Below, piece by piece: positions 35,501 to 45,447 of a DNA stretch of 64,000 nucleotides. The stretch's first letter is position 1, and the number at the start of each line of letters is the position of its first letter. The position numbers and the translations under genes were made by a program. Below the pieces are notes generated by a model. That model saw only the letters and a list, made by a program, of their open reading frames with translations, did no database searches and was not told the DNA's origin. The stretch is taken from the NCBI GenBank assembly GCA_013399015.1, contig VWZX01010413.1:773-64772 (forward strand), in the 5' to 3' direction. This stretch comes from Galbula dea. Lineage: Eukaryota > Chordata > Aves > Piciformes > Galbulidae.

Positions 35501-38500
35501 ACCACAGCATATTGCTGCTTTCTGCAATAAGATCTCTCTGCTGCCTTCAGATAAAGGAAAAGCTAAGAAAGTGCTTAGGGTTTGGCTACATTTCTGGTAA
35601 CAACTCATTACTGAAAATGTCACTTTTGCCCAGATTAAAAGCAACTCCTGCTTCTGGAAGAAATATTCTGACTCCAGTGGTTAATGTGCTTTAAACTGAG
35701 CGTATTCCTGCCAGCTTCCCTGTAACAGTACACAGTTCCTTGCAGAAAGGCAGGCTTTTGATACTGTTGTTTTTAAATTCAGTACAGTGAGATCACAAGG
35801 TTCTTATAGGGAAAGACCTAGGCTCTAGTTAGGTTTTTACTTTTTATTACCCATTCTTTGGGAAGCGTCACTTGACTACGGTGCAGTGCACTTCATACTG
35901 CCATTATCTGGCTGATTTAAAACTGAAAGACAGCCTTTTTAATTTTGCTGTAATAGCATCTTAAGAGTAGGTAGCAGAGGCTTCACTCACCAAGAAATAC
36001 CAATTTCAATATTTACAAATCTGAACATCTGAAATGGATTAGATAACCATGTGGGTCATAATTAATGATTTGAATGTCTTCATTGGGCTCTGAAGGAGTT
36101 CTTTTTTTGTCTTTAACACAACTATTATGAGATAAATCGTTGTCCCAGACATACACTTTTTTTTTAACATTTGGATCCTCTGTTTCTTTGAATGTTAAAG
36201 GGTTTATTTCCTCTAGATCTGTGAAATGATGACAGATCAGTTTCTGAAGTATTTTGATAAAGTAATAATCTTCTTTTGAGTGTTGAAGGGAAACTCATTC
36301 ATATCTTACAAATTCTTGTTTTATTTATAGGTGGCCTGTGGCTTGAATACAAGGTATTTTTTCTTTTTTTTCATGCTTTGTTAATTCTCTAGTGTAATTT
36401 TAGGATTACAAACTAAGAAAATAGTTACTGGGGATGTGGTCAGATATAGCAGCTTAAAATATAAATGGTATTTAGTACATGAGACATAATTCTTTCAGAT
36501 TTTTCAATGCTTCATATTCCAAATTTTGAGAAATGTCTCAAGTATTTTAGTGCTGTGGAATCTGCCATTAGAGATAATCTGTCTTTTGAATTGGCTCCCT
36601 GACAAAAACTGAGTGGAGGAATTCATTAATACATAGAATCATAGAATTGTCAGAGTTGGGAGGGACCTTTAAAGATCATCTGGTTCCAAACCCCTGCCTT
36701 GAAGGGACACCTCCCACTAGATCAGGTTGCCCAGAGCCCCATAATGATTGGATATTTTTTAGGTATTTTACTTAAACTCAGGAACACTGAAACATGGGCG
36801 GAGCTTTTACAGAAATCCTTAAGTCTAAGACCGCGTACGGAGATTCTGCGGTGTCTTCATTTTTGGGTTTGCAGTGCACATACACCGTATATTTCTTGAT
36901 AAAGATTCTTGGTTACGTTTCTTACCACTTTTTAAGAAGAGTTGAAGAAAAAAATATTAGAAATGGAGTTATTTAAAAATCCGTTGTGGTTCAGACTAAC
37001 GTTAACAATGCCCTTTGAAGAAGGTATAACTTAGATTCAGGTATAGTACAGTAAGAAAAGGGAGAAAGGAAAGTTTTGCTGAACTACAGGCACTGCTGCA
37101 ATTTTCATTGTTTATGAAACCTCATTCAAGTGAATCGTCAAGTAGTGAGTTTCAAGAAAAAAAAAAAATCCAGGAAACGTGACATTGTATAGAAAAGCTT
37201 TTCTGATTTCTTCTCCTTGGCACTTCTTTTCNNNNNNNNNNNNNNNNNNNNNNNNNNNNNNNNNNNNNNNNGGGGGGGGGGGTGTGGGGTGTTTGTGGTT
37301 TTTGTATTAGGCAGGTGTAATTTAGTTGTTGGCATATGAGGCTTAAGAAAAGTGTTTATTTGGTTGTTTGGGGGTTTCTTTATTTTTTTTTTCCCTTTCC
37401 AGAATGAAAAATCAGCTTGACCTGATGAATATAGCATCCAGCTATGAAAAACCAGCAGAGTACACCCAAAAGAAGATGGATATCAAACCTGTGGTTAATG
37501 AAATCTTGGCTTTAAAGTTCACGCCTATTAATGCGGGCATTGTTAAAGGTAGGAAAGAAGGACGAGATTTGGGAAGTCATTCGAGGTAGCCGCAACTTGC
37601 GGAAGTAATTGCTAATAAAAAAATCTGCGTGGCAAAAGCATGCGAGTGTTAGCAAGGATCTGAGCAAATTCATAGATGATAAATTCATCGAGAGCTTTTA
37701 AGTGCATTTATGAATGTGCTTTGTCTAGAAAGTCCCTAGGCTGTGTTTTTAGAACCTGGGGGAAGTATCATTACAACCTTTCTACATACTAGTATCACCA
37801 CTGTCAGAAATGTGTTGCTGGACTAGATGAGCATTTGTTGCGGTTGTAATATTAAGTACTTTAAGGAATCTTTCAGTGTTTTCCATACTTAATAAACTCT
37901 CCATCAGCACTGTATTCTTTCTAACAGATCTACCTTCAGGAGGAAATGAGAACTCAGCAGGAAACACTCTATTTAAAAATAACATGAAGCAATCGCAGGA
38001 CCAGAAGAATATACCCAGCACATTTCTTGTAAGTTATTGGCTATGGGATTACAACACTATACCGTTTTCTTAATTTTGTCTTATCAAATGAATGATAATG
38101 TCTGCCTCAAACATTTTTCAGCCTGTAGCGGGACAAGAGGAAGCACAAGCAGATGGTAGCAGGATCTGTACTCGCTTAATGTCAATATCGGAAATGTCAG
38201 CATTTCAAAACATGAGTCATGAGGTATGATTGAATATCTGTTACAAGTATGGCTAAGTTACTTTGTTATGACACAACTTTCTAAATAAGCTTTTGTAATC
38301 TTTTCCAGTTTTCTTAGTTGAAATTTACCATTCCAATTCTAGAATGTAAATTGCACTAGGTTATTAAAACTGTCAGGACTTTACTTTCTCTTTTTTCTTC
38401 AGAAAGCTGGAACTTAATCTTAGTACTGACTTCAAATACTTACATTTTTGTGTGGCTTTCTAATCCAAATAAGCTTCTCTCTTGCCTATTTGAAGAGGAA

Positions 38501-41126
38501 GTCATCTGCCTGTTTTCTGAAGATAATAGATTTCGCTCCTCTAAGACTATGTAAATTCCTGAATTCCTGATTCGGTCTTCTGTATTTCCTTTCCGGCGAT
38601 CTAGTTATACAACTAGATTTTTTTTTTATTTTTTTTTTTTTCCCCCACTTACTAGAAAGGTCCATGGGGGTGGATGGGTGAGTATTGTTCTGTGTGGAGC
38701 GATTCTGGTTACAGTTGGTGAAGCGTGGCTGGCAGTGAGTCATGTAATGGATGTTCTGAGAATATTGGCAAATGATTAAATGAAAATGTTTCATAGATCC
38801 TTTAAATACAGAATTTTCTTTTGCTGTATTATTTTGGAGAACATCATCCGTTTCCTATTCCCATTGAGAATACAATTTACATAGTTATTATATGTAGTAA
38901 AAAAAAACAAAAACAACAACAACAAAAAAAAACAACAAAAAAAAACCACCACCAAAATTGGATTCAGATGGTTATTTTTATGTCACATCGAGACTTTGTC
39001 ACTTAATGTCTAAGGTAGTATTTTCCCGCTTTTGGCTATTTCTAATTTTGGCAGTGACTTTAAATACAGTTTTCTATAGTCTCCTATTTCAAAACCTATT
39101 CTGTCATCAGGGTTCCATGTGTATCTTGTTCAGTTGTTTTTAAAGAACGTTTTCCCATCATGACTTGTGCTCTGTTGCCTTGTAGCAGCAATGGCAAAGT
39201 ACATCGTAGATGCTACATAATATAGGAGAACTTTTCATCAGTCTTAAGACTGTATGTGAGTTTTATAACTTCTGAATCTACAAGTGTCACTTCACTTGAC
39301 TAGTTTCTTTTTTCTAATTGTAGGAGTTACGTTACAAATACTACATGGAATGTCAAAAGCTCACCAGCGAGTTCAAGACGCAAACTTTACCTGCAAATTT
39401 GAAGTATAAATGTGTAACTGCTGAGGCTTTGAAGGATAAGCCGTCAGGAACTCCTCTTGAATCTTCACCTACCAAAGCAAATAACACAGAAAAAGTTAAA
39501 ATGAGAGCCCTGGAAAGAGCAGATGGCTTTGAGAGAAGCTGTTCTGGAACCAGTAATTGCAGCATCCCACCCACAAATACTAACTTTTCTGAAACAAGTG
39601 GTGACTTTAAATTATTTTGTGAGAGAAGTTCCCAGGAAGTAACCACTCTAGCCTTATCGGAAAGCTCTAAAGATTTAAAAGAAAAATTGCCAATGAAGGC
39701 ATCAGCAGTTGTTGTTTCCACTGAAATGGACGCACATTCTGGCACTTCATCTGGCTTTAACCCAGCAGCATCAGTAGCTGTTACTGCTTCAAGTTCAGAA
39801 TTTCTAGATGTTTCTGCAGAGGGACGTTCTGCTTCAACTTTTTCTTTCAGTGCATGTAACAACTCATTACCCAGGCTTATAAAAGATGCAGGAACATTTT
39901 CCTGTAAGAGGAAAGAGAGGAAATTTGTTTTCCCTCAGTTTTATCTGGGAAGATGTGATCATGCAGATAAAAGTGATAAGCAGGATGAAAGCAAATGTAG
40001 AAAACATGGTCCTGCAACCAAAGCCACTGTTTCTGATGCTTCAACCGGTCCTAATTTAGACTCAGCAGAAAGTGAGAAACCAGATTTTTCATTTTCCTGT
40101 GGCAATTCAGACAGAGATTATTTACCTGGATTGGGAGTCAGCAATTCATTTAAGGCTTTACCGTTTTCCTCATTCTTTAGCCAGTCCGATAAGCCATCTG
40201 ACAAAAATACATCATCTCATGTGAGAGAAAAAACACCTCCTGCAAAGGAGACTGCAGAAAAAGGTCCACAGAAACCCTCTGTCTCACGGGAGCAAAAAGC
40301 TAATGCCTCAGAATCTGTCACAACTGTACTTTGCAGTACTTCAGAAAGCAACGCTGCAGCTGTGGTGAATGGTGATGTCTCCAAGTCCCACCTTCTCCCC
40401 AGTAATTCTGTGTTTTCCTTCAAAAATAACTGTTTTCAGTTTGCTTCACCGGTATTTTCATTTGGAAGTATTGTCAGAAATACCTCTGATTCACTCATTT
40501 CCTCTATGTTTTTGTCTGGAAATGGTACTGAAAAAATGGAAAAAGAGAAGATGAAATCTCTTGAGAAAGTACAAGCTTCCCTAAATTTAGAGGTATGTTC
40601 AGAGCGTGCAGAGTCTGCCTCTAGGCATAGTCATCCAAAATGTGAAGGTTCATTCTTGCCTACGAACTCCTCTAAGAAAACCAAAAGTGCAGAAATGGCT
40701 GCCGATAGTAATTCTTCTAGTAGCCAGCCTCTATGTTCTGTTGACTTTCCTGCAACGTGTGAGAATGCGTCTTCTACTCAACTTATGACTACAGCAACAA
40801 AACAAGAAACAAAAGTGAAAGATGAAGAAAGTGAAACTGTTGATGAAAGCGGCTCTTGTTGTTCTTGGAGAGAAGATGAACCCGAGTCTGTACTGTTTCA
40901 GAATGCGTCTTGCTCTGTTCCTGGCACGTGCAATGATCCATCTTCAGGAGGAGATTCTGCGCATACAGTAAATGAAGCAGGAGGAATGCCAAGTGACAGC
41001 GATTCTGACACTGAAGAGCTAAGTCAAACATCTGTCTCTACTGATACCAGCAGTACATCGGAATATTTTTCTGTTGCTGAAGACAAAATGTCTTCTAGAA
41101 GGAAATCAGAAAGATGGAGAGAGTGA
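32066..41126 (+). CDS. TRIM-family (RING, B-box, coiled coil) protein with long Ser-rich tail, 8 exons
   Basis: Joined exons: 32066-32599, 34050-34136, 34330-34563, 36331-36353, 37403-37548, 37928-38028, 38122-38223, 39324-41126; about 1009 residues. RING C3HC4 ligands are C7, C10, C23, H25, C28, C31, C73, C76. B-box type 2 ligands are C132, H135, C144, C147, C152, C155, H160, H165. A charged helical coiled coil spans about residues 179-285. RING-bearing TRIM proteins are generally E3 ubiquitin ligases that dimerise through the coiled coil. The 87, 234 and 23-nt exons closely match the 96, 231 and 23-nt exons typical of PRY/SPRY TRIM genes, but no SPRY follows. Residues 410-1009 are Ser/Thr-rich and low-complexity, with a basic patch (CKRKERKF, about 603), one FSFG motif (787-790) and an acidic stretch near 967. 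Substrate and cellular site are unknown. I do not recognise a named orthologue. Confidence 0.88.
34050..34136 (+). CDS. TRIM-like exon 2 (coiled coil)
   Basis: 87 nt, residues 179-207 (LIFFSSLKKMRIINEKLMNE and onward), between acceptor ctgtcttgcag and donor gtgagt. It corresponds in place to the roughly 96-nt coiled-coil exon of other TRIM genes. The next intron is 193 bp. Confidence 0.85.
34330..34563 (+). CDS. TRIM-like exon 3 (coiled coil)
   Basis: 234 nt, residues 208-285, rich in Lys, Glu and regularly spaced hydrophobics (LEMKKRQLLEDVENQRSKKE). It corresponds to the 231-nt exon typical of TRIM genes. Donor gtgatg. Reading on without splicing would stop at 34650, giving a possible short intron-retained form. 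The next intron is 1767 bp. Confidence 0.9.
36331..36353 (+). CDS. TRIM-like exon 4, 23-nt micro-exon
   Basis: Acceptor tttatttatag, exon encoding VACGLNT plus AG, donor gtattt. It joins exon 3 (phase 0) to exon 5 in frame, completing an Arg codon. A 23-nt exon at this place is a hallmark of TRIM genes. It is too short for open-frame scanning. The next intron (1049 bp) holds a CR1 scrap and the assembly gap. Confidence 0.82.
36633..36742 (-). mobile_element. Short CR1 LINE fragment in TRIM-like intron 4
   Basis: About 110 bp: CR1 tail complement (catagaatcatagaattg), then gttgggagggacctttaaag and gatcaggttgcccagagccc. Truncated at both recognisable limits. Confidence 0.88.
37232..37271. other. 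Assembly gap (40 N) beside a G run
   Basis: Forty N followed directly by a run of about 11 G and a G/T-rich stretch, in TRIM-like intron 4. The gap probably marks a G-rich repeat that was not resolved. It is too far from the exon borders to affect the coding prediction unless a whole exon is missing. Confidence 0.95.
37403..37548 (+). CDS. TRIM-like exon 5
   Basis: 146 nt, residues 293-341 (RMKNQLDLMNIASSYEKPAE and onward to NAGIVK) plus one base. Acceptor ttccctttccag, donor gtagga. It encodes the region after the coiled coil. The following intron is 379 bp. Confidence 0.87.
37928..38028 (+). CDS. TRIM-like exon 6
   Basis: 101 nt, residues 342-375 (DLPSGGNENSAGNTLFKNNM and onward to IPSTFL), polar and probably disordered. 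Acceptor ctttctaacag, donor gtaagt, phase 0 out. The next intron is only 93 bp. Confidence 0.82.
38122..38223 (+). CDS. TRIM-like exon 7
   Basis: 102 nt, residues 376-409 (PVAGQEEAQADGSRICTRLM and onward to QNMSHE). Acceptor catttttcag, donor gtatga, phase 0 both sides, so it could be skipped without a frameshift. The 1100-bp intron after it has A-rich and AAC-rich runs near 38898-38955. Confidence 0.8.
39324..41126 (+). CDS. TRIM-like exon 8 (600-residue tail) and stop
   Basis: One open 1803-nt exon after acceptor tctaattgtag, encoding residues 410-1009 and TGA. It is Ser/Thr-rich with scattered Phe in FSF-type words, one FSFG, a basic patch and a Ser/Asp/Glu-rich C-terminal part ending SERWRE. 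No PRY/SPRY, NHL, filamin, bromodomain or fibronectin signature is visible. Uninterrupted reading over 1.8 kb argues for a real exon. Confidence 0.88.
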   Translation, partial: ELRYKYYMECQKLTSEFKTQTLPANLKYKCVTAEALKDKPSGTPLESSPTKANNTEKVKMRALERADGFERSCSGTSNCSIPPTNTNFSETSGDFKLFCERSSQEVTTLALSESSKDLKEKLPMKASAVVVSTEMDAHSGTSSGFNPAASVAVTASSSEFLDVSAEGRSASTFSFSACNNSLPRLIKDAGTFSCKRKERKFVFPQFYLGRCDHADKSDKQDESKCRKHGPATKATVSDASTGPNLDSAESEKPDFSFSCGNSDRDYLPGLGVSNSFKALPFSSFFSQSDKPSDKNTSSHVREKTPPAKETAEKGPQKPSVSREQKANASESVTTVLCSTSESNAAAVVNGDVSKSHLLPSNSVFSFKNNCFQFASPVFSFGSIVRNTSDSLISSMFLSGNGTEKMEKEKMKSLEKVQASLNLEVCSERAESASRHSHPKCEGSFLPTNSSKKTKSAEMAADSNSSSSQPLCSVDFPATCENASSTQLMTTATKQETKVKDEESETVDESGSCCSWREDEPESVLFQNASCSVPGTCNDPSSGGDSAHTVNEAGGMPSDSDSDTEELSQTSVSTDTSSTSEYFSVAEDKMSSRRKSERWRE

Positions 41127-42910
41127 AATAGAAGATACTTAAATAAGCTGGAATTAAAGAAATTCTATTTAATACATTAAAAAGGGAGGATACCTGTGAT
41201 TTTTACAGCTGTTACCCTCCCTGATTCTTGCCAACTGTGGTATCTTTCTGTTAGAAACATAACTGCTTATCAGCAAGTACAATGTACTGAAGTGATTGTT
41301 TGTTTTGGTTTTTTTTATAGTACAAACCCAAACTGAAGGAACAACCAAAGATGTCATGTCTTGTTAAAGACTCAAGTATGACCTTATATACTGTATCTTT
41401 AACAATGCTGACCTTTTGAAAAGTGCCACTGGAGGTATGTGTGGGTGATGAGAGACTGAGGTGTCGCAGAAAGCAGGTTCGGGAAAGCCTCAGCAATGGG
41501 GAGCTGTTTCAGTACAGCAGCACTTGCACTAGAGTTAAATCGGTAAGACAATAGCATTCACCTCATAGGGAGGACAGCCATGAGTAAAGTAAAAGGACAT
41601 TGAAGGGTGTTGCTGAAAATTGTTTTGCGTATCTCCCTCTGGCTGGTTTCTTTTTCCATGATGTATTTAATATATAGTGACGGTGCCTCTTCCAGTGTAA
41701 TACCAATAATTTGTTACATGCTTTTGAAATGGAAACACCGTACCAGTGTTGTTTGTTAGACATTGCAGAAGAGTGGCAGCTACTGCTATGAAATGCTGCC
41801 TTTATGAAAAGCAACTGTAACAGCTAATTTTCAGCTCCTTTTGGCAATAGTTTGTGAATCAGTGGACAGATAGTAACTTGCTGTTTTGATGAAGGCATTA
41901 GGAGAATCTAGCTTTTGAAACAAAAATCTCCTTTTAAAATTTGTGTAAAGACAGAAAAAAAGGAAGCATTTCTCACTGTTAAGTAGTAATGATCCAGAAC
42001 TCATTGAATTTTTAGTCTGTGAAAAGTGACACACAGTAAGGATAAAAATACCATCTTTTCCAACGTATTGACCATTATGTTGCGTTCAAGAGATAACTGT
42101 GCTTTAGCTATTATATGCAGACGGTAGTGCTATTTCAGATTAAAACACTGTTTCATTCAGTGTTCGCTCTCCAGCAAGAGCTGGTGCCAGATTTTAAATT
42201 GGTCCTACGTTAGAGGTGTCAACTAGCAAGTATTAGGTCAGGATGTTTAATATCCCTTCAGAATCTCTCACTAGCAACTAAGTAGTCATCATTTCAAAAA
42301 AAAAAAAAAAAAATCCAGATGATCTTTCTACCTTCATAAGAGAAGTAAATCTCCAAAAGGCTTACCAATATACTTACTGTGACAGAATACTTAGAAATAC
42401 TACTTCTGGTTTAAAAAACGTTGACCTTTTAATTAGATTTGGTTTAAATTCTTGGCCTTGGTTTTTCTGTGGCAGTGCATCGCTCTATTAAATGTGCTGA
42501 AAAAGTTTCTGGAATTTATAAAGCTTAATCGTCCCTTTGCCTCTGCATTATAGTAAGGAAAGTGTTAAAAATTGTCTTTATTGTTGGTTATATAGTTCTT
42601 TATGTTAATCTCTTAAATCTTACTGTATTTCAGGTCTTTTCCAAAGAATTGTTCTTCGTTTCTATCTAGACATGTTCTCCTGCATATGTAGGAGAGAAGT
42701 GTTTAAAAAGATGTTAAATAAATGAAAGGTGAAGGCTTAGCCTTGGTGATGATGGCAGAGTGTGTCATGGATTGAGGCTGATCTCGCCATAATGACAGCA
42801 AGGGAAATGGAACAATTTGAGAGAAGTATAAGGCATATATAAAATTTGTTTCCAGAAGGTTGTAGAAAGTGTTTTCTACTGCAGTTACCAAAAAATTTTT
42901 AAAATAAAAG
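41127..42910 (+). other. Probable 3' UTR of the TRIM-like gene
   Basis: Candidate polyadenylation signals are ATTAAA near 41154, AATAAA at 42717-42722 and AATAAA at 42903-42908; the last is followed within about 50 bp by a T/G-rich stretch. The real end cannot be chosen without transcript data. An A18 run lies at about 42297-42314. No other gene is seen. Confidence 0.4.
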
Positions 42911-45415
42911 TAATTCTTAATGAGTTTGGGTTATGTAGAAGCTCTATTGAGTTTATTGTTTATTTTCAGTTTTCTGTTTATTGCTATTACAGTGTTTCAT
43001 GAGAGTTTGACAAATTTAAACTTTAAAGCAGATACTTTGCCTTTTAGTGAAAATATCCCATTATAGAATTGCGAAGCGAACAGACCACACAATACACTGG
43101 TTTTTGAAAGCGGAACTTGGTGTGTGGATTCAGTACAATCCCAGGACTGCTTTTCAAGCATGGCGAGTTGTTGTGCAGGCGCATTATAGCTCAGCGTTAA
43201 AGTTTTACAGGGAAGGTAAATGGTAAGCAGGATGTTTTATTTACAATAGGTCATAGTAAAATTACAGTCTACCCAGATATTAAATCAATAGAATTACCAA
43301 TTTTCTGATAATTTTCGTCATTTTGACTTAATCACTTGATCATCTTTCATTACTGATGCCTTACTAAAAGCCGTACACAGGAGATGCTTCTTATATATAT
43401 TGTTAAAAGTGCAATGTTGGCTGCTGTTACTAATGCTTTAAGAGACATTACAGTATTCAACATATAAAATTAGTACTGTGTGACAGAACTAGTAAGTTTG
43501 GGTTTCACCCAGGACTGATTTCATGCTTACTGGTCAAATAACAGAGAGCACAGTGGTACCAGTTTCTGATTTTATTCCATGGTCAGTTAATTATGTCTTA
43601 GATAAAGACGATTCCATTTATATTGGGAAACATGAACAGGGAAAGGTCTAAATAGGGTCACTTCTACCCTAGGTGAGGAAAATTGTGCAAGAAAATTTAT
43701 CTCTGTGGCATGACTTTTTCTCCTTCCAATTTAAGTCAGTTGATGGTAGTTCAGAAGCACTACCTAACTACAAACACGTTTTCCCCCCCAATGTCTCCTA
43801 GCGACATGTTGCATGTACTTTAACGATGCCTGAAGATCTCTCAAGTTAAAGACACCATCAGTGATAAGCACCAGAGCTGATTTGAAAAGATGGGATACCT
43901 GATTGCCCTGGATACACGTTTTGCTTATTGTAAGTAGAGAGTAACTTGCATTGCTATCATGGGCATTGGTATAAAATTGTGTGTGGCAATGAGGCTGTTG
44001 TCAGAGCCTAATTTTCCTAGATTATCTAAGTATAAGTTTGTATATTTTTTCAGACTACAAGCAGTATAAAATACAGTGTTAAACTGAAGAATTTTCAGGA
44101 ATAGTATGAAAATACTGCTGAAAGCTTTGCTTTTCCCAGGAAAAGCCCAAGAAAAGAGTTAGGGAATGTATTTTACTAAGCAAGGGACTTTGACGAGTAT
44201 GAAGAGGTGTCCTGGAGCATGCTGACTCTTAAGGATACAAGAGGTGAAAAATAAAACATTTCTGCATGTGGTTGGAACGTTTTGTTAACCATAATTGGAC
44301 ACATAATCCTCATTATACTTAAAATTTTGTAGATTAAAAGTGCAGACTGGTTTAAAAGTTTTTATAGTGATTTGAGAAGGTACTACTTCATCACTTAATG
44401 GTGACCTTGTTAAAAAATAACTATTTGATTATAATTGCTAAAGTAATTGCTAAACATCCTTCAGAAATGGGCTGAAAGTTACCAATATTGTCCTACTGAG
44501 AGGCTAATCTCACCAGTTGTCAGAACTGTGACATTTATTCATTATATTTCTGAGAGCTGTCTTAACACATATCGCTGCCTGAAAAAAAAAGTGCAATTGA
44601 GAGATGTGCAGTTGTTTAGTTTTGAAATCTATTAGAAACAAGTATTTAGATTATGCTGGAGCTGCTAAAATGTCAATGAGTAAAGTTTAATTTTCTAAAG
44701 TAAAATTTGTGCTACTAATGTTGGATGAAACATACTTGCTAACTCAGACCTAGTCCTAACTTTAAAGGCAGCTGATCTGTATGGTAAAGAGTATGGTGTA
44801 CTGCTGCTTTTTTTTCTTCTTTAGGCAATACGCTTCAGTTTCTCTTCCTAGATTTCAACCCAGTTGTTTAAATGCCAGTCGAACGTTATCATTTGGATCA
44901 TCACGCAGCTTTCTCGGTTTACACTTTCATTTTAAGGTTTCTTTAAAGATGAAATGTATTTTATATTAGAAAGCACAAGTTTATCGTACCCAATAGATGT
45001 AATGAGAAGTAAAAAATCCTTGAGTGTGTAGTAAGCATCTCCTTCATTTAACCTAAAGAATAAAATTGAAATGGTACGTGCTATAACATTCTGTTTCGCC
45101 TTTAATGAACTCTGCCATGTAGCTTGGGTAAAGATGTAGAGCGCTTATGCTATGGCCTCAAACACTGACATACTTGTTCATAGAAGATTACTGTAGAATA
45201 AGTGAGCTTCCAGCTGAACCATTCTACTTTAGTGAACCTTAAAGAAAGAAATGGCTTCAAGCTGCTGAGAAGAGTGGGCACAGAGGGGACCTTCTCAGAT
45301 TCAAGGTGTCACTTCAGGATAAGGAAGAGACCTCCCAGTTCTGGGTGAGAGAAAACTTCAGGTAAAGGAATGGAGGAGGACAGTTAACCCAAGAACCTAA
45401 AAAAACACAACAAAA

Positions 45416-45447
45416 CCCCCCCCCCCCCCCCAAAAAAAAAAAAAAAA
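45416..45447 (+). repeat. C16 followed by A16 homopolymers
   Basis: Sixteen C immediately followed by sixteen A, within a longer C/A-rich stretch (45402-45465). Length may be affected by sequencing error. Confidence 0.85.

Noticed and set aside
39353..39862. 169-codon minus-strand open frame
   Set aside because: Antisense shadow of TRIM-like exon 8.
45240..45365. Possible old CR1 piece (atggcttcaagctg word)
   Set aside because: Only a short word fits CR1; the following sequence does not align by eye.
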